Shown here: piece by piece, positions 60,632 through 64,000 of the stretch | Layout of the letters: each line of letters opens with the position of its first letter | Numbering within the stretch: position 1 is the stretch's first letter | Assembly (NCBI GenBank): GCA_018000455.1 | Contig: JAGNJW010000010.1 | Span: 93,348 to 157,347 of the forward strand | DNA length: 64,000 nucleotides | Source: Acidobacteriota bacterium | GTDB taxonomy: Bacteria; Acidobacteriota; Vicinamibacteria; Vicinamibacterales; UBA2999 | Direction of reading: 5' to 3' | Notes under the pieces: generated by a model | The model's database searches: none | The model's input: the letters and a program-made list of their open reading frames with translations, nothing else | What the model was told of the DNA's origin: nothing | Position numbers and translations under genes: made by a program

Positions 60632-62563
60632 ATGCCGCTAGTCACCCTCGATCACATCTCTCATGCCTACGGGCACCTGCCGCTGCTCGACGACGTGTCG
60701 CTGCAGATTCAGCCCGGCGAGCGCGTGGCGCTCATCGGCAGGAACGGCACCGGCAAGTCGACCCTGATGCAGGTCCTGAGCGGCGAACTTGCGCCCGACG
60801 CCGGCACCGTCTGGCGCGATACCGGCGTGCAGGTCGCCCGCCTCGTGCAGGACGTCCCGCTCGAAACGCATGACTCGGTCTTCGATGTGGTCGCCCAGGG
60901 CCTCGGCGACCTGAGCCAGCTCATCGCCGACTACCATCACGCGTCGACCGAGGTGGCCCAAGGCAGCATCGAGGCGCTCGAACGGATGGGCGAACTGCAG
61001 CACGAGCTCGAGGAGCGCGACGGCTGGAGCCTCGAGCAGCGTGTGGAACTCGTGCTCACGCGGCTCGACCTGCCGGCCGACGTGCCGGTCGACACGCTCT
61101 CTGGAGGCTGGCGGCGCCGGGTGCTGCTGGCGCGCGCGCTCGTGGCGGCGCCCGACGTGCTGCTGCTCGATGAACCGACGAACCATCTGGACATCGAGGC
61201 GATCGAATGGCTCGAGGGCTTCCTCGCCGACTACGCCGGCGCCGTGCTGTTCATCACCCACGATCGCGCCTTTCTCGAGCGGCTCGCGACCCGCGTCATC
61301 GAGCTCGACCGCGGGCACCTGACGTCGTGGCCCGGCGACTACGGCACCTTCCTCCAGAAGAAGGAAGAGTGGCTGGCCAACGAGGCACTGGCCGCCGGGA
61401 AGTTCGACAAGAAGCTGGCCGAGGAGGAAGTGTGGCTGCGTCGCGGCATCAAGGCCCGGCGCACCCGCGATGAGGGTCGCGTCAAGCGCCTGATGGAGAT
61501 GCGTGCCGAGCGGGCCGCCCGGCGAGCGGTGGCCGGCACGGTGCGCATGTCGGTGGAACAGGCCGATGCTTCGGGCAAGCTGGTCTTCGAGACCGACGGC
61601 GTCGGCAAACGCTACGGCGACAAGGTGGTGGTGCGCGATCTGACGACGCGCGTGATGCGCGGCGATCGCATCGGGCTCATCGGCCCGAACGGTGCCGGCA
61701 AGACCACGCTGCTGCGCCTGCTGCTCGGCGATCTCGCGCCCGATACCGGCACCGTGCGCCACGGCTCCAACGTGCAGGTCGCCTACTACGACCAGCAGCG
61801 CGAGCAGCTTGATCCCGACCGCACGGTGGTCGATACGGTGGGCGACGGCAACGACCGCATCACCGTGGCCGGACGTACGCGCCACGTCCACGGCTACCTC
61901 GAAGACTTCCTGTTCTCGCCGGAGCGGGCGCGGTCGCCGGTCAAGGCCCTGTCGGGCGGCGAGCGCAATCGCCTGCTGCTGGCCCGCCTCTTCACGCGGC
62001 CGGCCAACGTGCTCGTGCTCGACGAGCCCACCAACGATCTCGATCTCGAGACGCTCGAGCTGCTCGAAGCGCAGCTGGTCGACTGGCCGGGCACGCTGCT
62101 GCTCGTCAGCCACGACCGCCGCTTCCTCGATCATGTCGTGACCAGCACGCTCGCCTTCGAAGGCAACGGTCAGGTCAGCGAGTACGTGGGCGGCTACGAC
62201 GACTGGCTGCGTCAGCGTCCGGCCCCGGGCCAAGGGTCGACGCGGCCGGTGGCGACGGCCACCGCAGCCGCTCCGGCAGCCGCCTCCATGCCTGCGTCTG
62301 CGACCGCGACTGCGCCGACCGCAGGCGACGGTCCAGCGCAGCGCAAAGCCACGAACAAGGAACGCATGGAAAAGGCGGCGCTGCCTCGCCGGATCGAGTC
62401 GCTCGAGGAGGAACAGCGACGGCTGTCGGCGGAGGTGGCCGCGCCCAACTTCTACAAGCGGCCGGCGGCCGACATCGCGGTGACGATGGTGCGCCTCGAG
62501 GCCATCCCGGGCGAGCTGTTGACGGCCTATGCCCGCTGGGACGAACTGGACGGATTGCGTTAG
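60632..62563 (+). CDS. ABC-F family ATPase, Uup-like
   Basis: This is a 643-residue protein with two ATPase cassettes and no membrane segments. Cassette 1: 'GRNGTGKST', 'LSGGWRRR', 'LLLDEPTNHLDIE'. Cassette 2: 'GPNGAGKTT', 'LSGGERNR', 'LVLDEPTNDLDLE'. A charged linker with 'RTRDEGRVKRLMEMRAERAA' lies between, and a C-terminal coiled coil ('LEEEQRRLSAEV') after an Ala/Thr-rich hinge is as in Uup. ABC-F proteins act on the ribosome; Uup-type members are linked to ribosome rescue or DNA-transposition effects, not transport. Confidence 0.9.
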   Translation: MPLVTLDHISHAYGHLPLLDDVSLQIQPGERVALIGRNGTGKSTLMQVLSGELAPDAGTVWRDTGVQVARLVQDVPLETHDSVFDVVAQGLGDLSQLIADYHHASTEVAQGSIEALERMGELQHELEERDGWSLEQRVELVLTRLDLPADVPVDTLSGGWRRRVLLARALVAAPDVLLLDEPTNHLDIEAIEWLEGFLADYAGAVLFITHDRAFLERLATRVIELDRGHLTSWPGDYGTFLQKKEEWLANEALAAGKFDKKLAEEEVWLRRGIKARRTRDEGRVKRLMEMRAERAARRAVAGTVRMSVEQADASGKLVFETDGVGKRYGDKVVVRDLTTRVMRGDRIGLIGPNGAGKTTLLRLLLGDLAPDTGTVRHGSNVQVAYYDQQREQLDPDRTVVDTVGDGNDRITVAGRTRHVHGYLEDFLFSPERARSPVKALSGGERNRLLLARLFTRPANVLVLDEPTNDLDLETLELLEAQLVDWPGTLLLVSHDRRFLDHVVTSTLAFEGNGQVSEYVGGYDDWLRQRPAPGQGSTRPVATATAAAPAAASMPASATATAPTAGDGPAQRKATNKERMEKAALPRRIESLEEEQRRLSAEVAAPNFYKRPAADIAVTMVRLEAIPGELLTAYARWDELDGLR

Positions 62564-62573
62564 GCTGGTCGGC

Positions 62574-63251
62574 GTGCGCCTGGTCGTGGTCGTCCTCATC
62601 GCTCTGGTCGCGCTCTGTGGCGTCGCCACGCCGGCTTTCGCACACGGGGTGTCGGCGGCCGATCGGGCCTTCATGGAACAAGGCGGACTGGCGGCGTTCC
62701 TGTACCTCGGCGCCAAGCACATGGTCACCGGCTACGACCATCTGCTCTTCCTCTTCGGCGTCATCTTCTTCCTCTACCGGATGAAGGACGTAGCCCTCTA
62801 CGTGACGCTCTTCGCCGTCGGCCACAGCGTGACGCTGCTCTACGGCGTGCTCTCTGGCACCCACGTCGATGCCTATCTCGTCGACGCCATCATCGGCTTC
62901 TCGGTGGTCTACAAGGCGCTCGACAACCTGGGCGCCTTCCGCACCTGGTTTGGCGTGCAGCCAGACACCAAGGCCGCGGTGCTGGTCTTCGGACTCATCC
63001 ACGGCTTCGGCCTGGCCACCAAGCTCCAGGATTTCGCGCTGCCGCGCGCGGGTCTTGCGCCCAAGATCGTGGCGTTCAATGCCGGCGTCGAGATCGGCCA
63101 GTTGCTGGCCCTGAGCGTGATCCTGCTGGCGATGGCCTACTGGCGCCGTACGGCGGCTTTCCCGCACCAGGCGTTTGCCGCCAACGTCGTCGTCATGGCC
63201 TGTGGCTTCGCGCTCATGGGCTATCAGCTCACCGGTTATTTCGCCTCGTAG
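62574..63251 (+). CDS. HupE/UreJ-family membrane protein
   Basis: GTG 62574, 10 bp after the ABC-F stop, gives 225 residues with a clean signal 'VVVVLIALVALCGVATPAFA' followed directly by 'HGVSAADR'. 'GAKHMVTGYDHLLFLFGVIF' is the HupE/UreJ motif, 'LFAVGHSVTLLYGVLSG' and 'LIHGFGLATKLQ' hold further conserved His. Relatives are thought to be nickel or cobalt permeases; the mature N-terminal His and membrane His residues fit metal passage. An in-frame ATG at 62529 would overlap the ABC-F gene and add a hydrophilic start. It pairs with the anchored protein downstream. Confidence 0.8.
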   Translation: MRLVVVVLIALVALCGVATPAFAHGVSAADRAFMEQGGLAAFLYLGAKHMVTGYDHLLFLFGVIFFLYRMKDVALYVTLFAVGHSVTLLYGVLSGTHVDAYLVDAIIGFSVVYKALDNLGAFRTWFGVQPDTKAAVLVFGLIHGFGLATKLQDFALPRAGLAPKIVAFNAGVEIGQLLALSVILLAMAYWRRTAAFPHQAFAANVVVMACGFALMGYQLTGYFAS

Positions 63252-63283
63252 GGCGCCTCACCGCGCGCCGAGCCTCCCCCGTC

Positions 63284-63877
63284 ATGACACAGACGCCTCT
63301 CACGCCATCCTCACCGGATCTGCCGTCGGCCGCCCGCCTGGCACGAGCCACGCTCACGGCGGCAGCGCTCGCCGGAGTGCTGCTCGTGGCGGTGGTGCTA
63401 CCGGCGGAATACGGTATCGACCCGATCGGCATCGGACGAGCCCTCGGCCTGTATCGCGCGCCGCCGGCTGAAGCGGCGCCGCTGCCCGAGAGCACCGCGG
63501 GCGCGGCGGACGGGGCGTCGGCTGGCGTTGGCTCGCTGTTCAAGAGCGAGGCGCCCTACCGCACCGACGAGATGTCGGTCACGCTCACCGCTGGCGAAGG
63601 CGCCGAGATCAAAGCGCAGATGAACGCTGGTGAACGGATGGTCTTCTCGTGGACGGCACGCGGCGGCGGCGTCGACGTCGACATGCACGGCGAGGCCGCC
63701 GACAAAGCCGGCGGCGACCGAAGCTACTGGAAGGGCGAATTCGAGGAGAGCGGCCACGGCGCCTTCGAGGCGCCGATGGCCGGCAATCACGGCTGGTTCT
63801 GGCAGAACCTAAACGACGAGCCGGTCACGATCACGGTGAAGACGAGCGGCTTCTACCGCCGCCTGTTTCGTCCCTAG
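63284..63877 (+). CDS. Membrane-anchored protein paired with HupE
   Basis: The 197-residue protein has one helix (about 21-42, 'ATLTAAALAGVLLVAVVLPA') and an outer domain. 'YGIDPIGIGRALGL' follows the helix; the soluble domain contains 'EGAEIKAQMNAGERMVFSW', 'VDVDMHGEAADK', 'GSFEAPMAGNHGWFWQN'-like 'GAFEAPMAGNHGWFWQNLN' and ends 'TVKTSGFYRRLFRP'. The H-G and N-H-G-W-F-W residues could bind a metal. Position 32 bp after a HupE gene suggests joint action. Its TAG stop lies in a CTAG that is the insertion site of an IS5-like element. Confidence 0.65.
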   Translation: MTQTPLTPSSPDLPSAARLARATLTAAALAGVLLVAVVLPAEYGIDPIGIGRALGLYRAPPAEAAPLPESTAGAADGASAGVGSLFKSEAPYRTDEMSVTLTAGEGAEIKAQMNAGERMVFSWTARGGGVDVDMHGEAADKAGGDRSYWKGEFEESGHGAFEAPMAGNHGWFWQNLNDEPVTITVKTSGFYRRLFRP

Positions 63878-64000
63878 AGCCTGTTATGAAGTTGCGCCGC
63901 CAGGGCGTGCGGAAGCATCAGGCACGCGAAGGCCAAGTAGTGGTAGGCGGCGAGCGTCGCGGCGAGGCGCTCGTAATCGCGGGCAAGGCGCCGGAAGCGG
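63874..64000 (-). mobile_element. 3' end of an IS5-like transposase and element end
   Basis: On the minus strand the last about 41 codons read 'RFRRLARDYERLAATLAAYH' and 'YLAFACLMLPHALAAQL', then a stop at 63874-63876. R-R-L-x-x-D-Y-E-R-L is the C-terminal block (with the catalytic-helix E) of IS5-family transposases. The element end appears to be near 63878 (AGCCTGTTATGAAG). CTAG at 63874-63877 suits the YTAR target of IS5 elements. The rest of the element lies outside the window. Confidence 0.75.

Noticed and set aside
62529..62573. HupE start at ATG 62529
   Set aside because: It lies inside the ABC-F gene and puts polar residues before the signal peptide; GTG 62574 gives a standard signal.
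1..64000. CRISPR arrays, tRNA or rRNA genes
   Set aside because: No regularly spaced direct repeats, cloverleaf-type sequences or conserved rRNA stretches were seen on reading; short or unusual tRNAs could be missed without a scan.

Overview
The window is high-GC DNA (about two thirds or more G+C by eye), almost fully coding, with many 1-4 base start/stop overlaps. Two very long permeases of the acidobacterial MacB/FtsX-like type (one coupled to a PadR regulator), many exported peptidases, NHL- and LVIVD-type propellers, an M61-like protein and a DUF305 protein together suggest a free-living Acidobacteriota member, probably of the Vicinamibacteria type. That assignment is inferred from gene content; the window holds no rRNA or other marker.

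Left part (0-13.6 kb): a surface-polymer locus. After the start of a secreted 5'-nucleotidase-like protein (minus strand) comes a translationally coupled plus-strand operon: a glycosidase-GT2 fusion, an ABC exporter, two glycosyltransferase-type proteins, a PIG-L deacetylase and a Trm112-headed methyltransferase. A minus-strand operon runs into it and overlaps it tail to tail: an AlgJ/AlgX-like protein, an AlgI-like MBOAT acyltransferase and an LTA-synthase-like membrane phosphotransferase. Together they look able to build, export, deacetylate, methylate, O-acetylate and perhaps phospho-modify an envelope glycan.

13.7-19.4 kb (minus strand): an MtrB/PioB-type outer-membrane barrel with a ten-haem MtrA/DmsE-type cytochrome, then an NHL propeller and a DUF2490-like protein. 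This looks like a trans-outer-membrane electron conduit without a visible surface cytochrome. 19.4-23.3 kb: a four-gene overlapping operon, OPT transporter-DUF1177-AroM-PepE, probably a peptide uptake and processing unit.

23.4-41.4 kb: an M61-like protein whose catalytic Glu position holds His, an APC permease, PadR plus permease with a clear palindromic operator, an M28 peptidase with a GC hairpin over its ribosome-binding site, several exported unknowns, a decayed NHL gene, an 81-bp MITE-like palindrome sitting exactly in a stop codon, two paralogous LVIVD-type proteins, a DUF305 lipoprotein and a second permease.

41.4-57.1 kb: a 58-residue membrane protein, an operon of a CWC protein and a double-CDGSH iron-sulfur protein, a second APC permease, an amidohydrolase, a hydroxyproline-dehydratase-like enolase, an exported FAH-family protein, a soluble PQQ sugar dehydrogenase, a DPP-IV-like peptidase, then a coupled kinase/SUI1/HrpB string. 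57.1-64 kb: a multicopper oxidase, a stretch of gene remains (VapC toxin, Ser/Thr kinase, DUF222 HNH endonuclease) around one unknown exported protein, an ABC-F ATPase, a HupE/UreJ protein with an anchored partner, and the 3' end of an IS5-like transposase whose insertion also sits on a CTAG at a stop codon.

Several monocistronic plus-strand genes have a TANNNT box followed by GCCG 5-10 bases before the start codon, which suggests leaderless transcripts.
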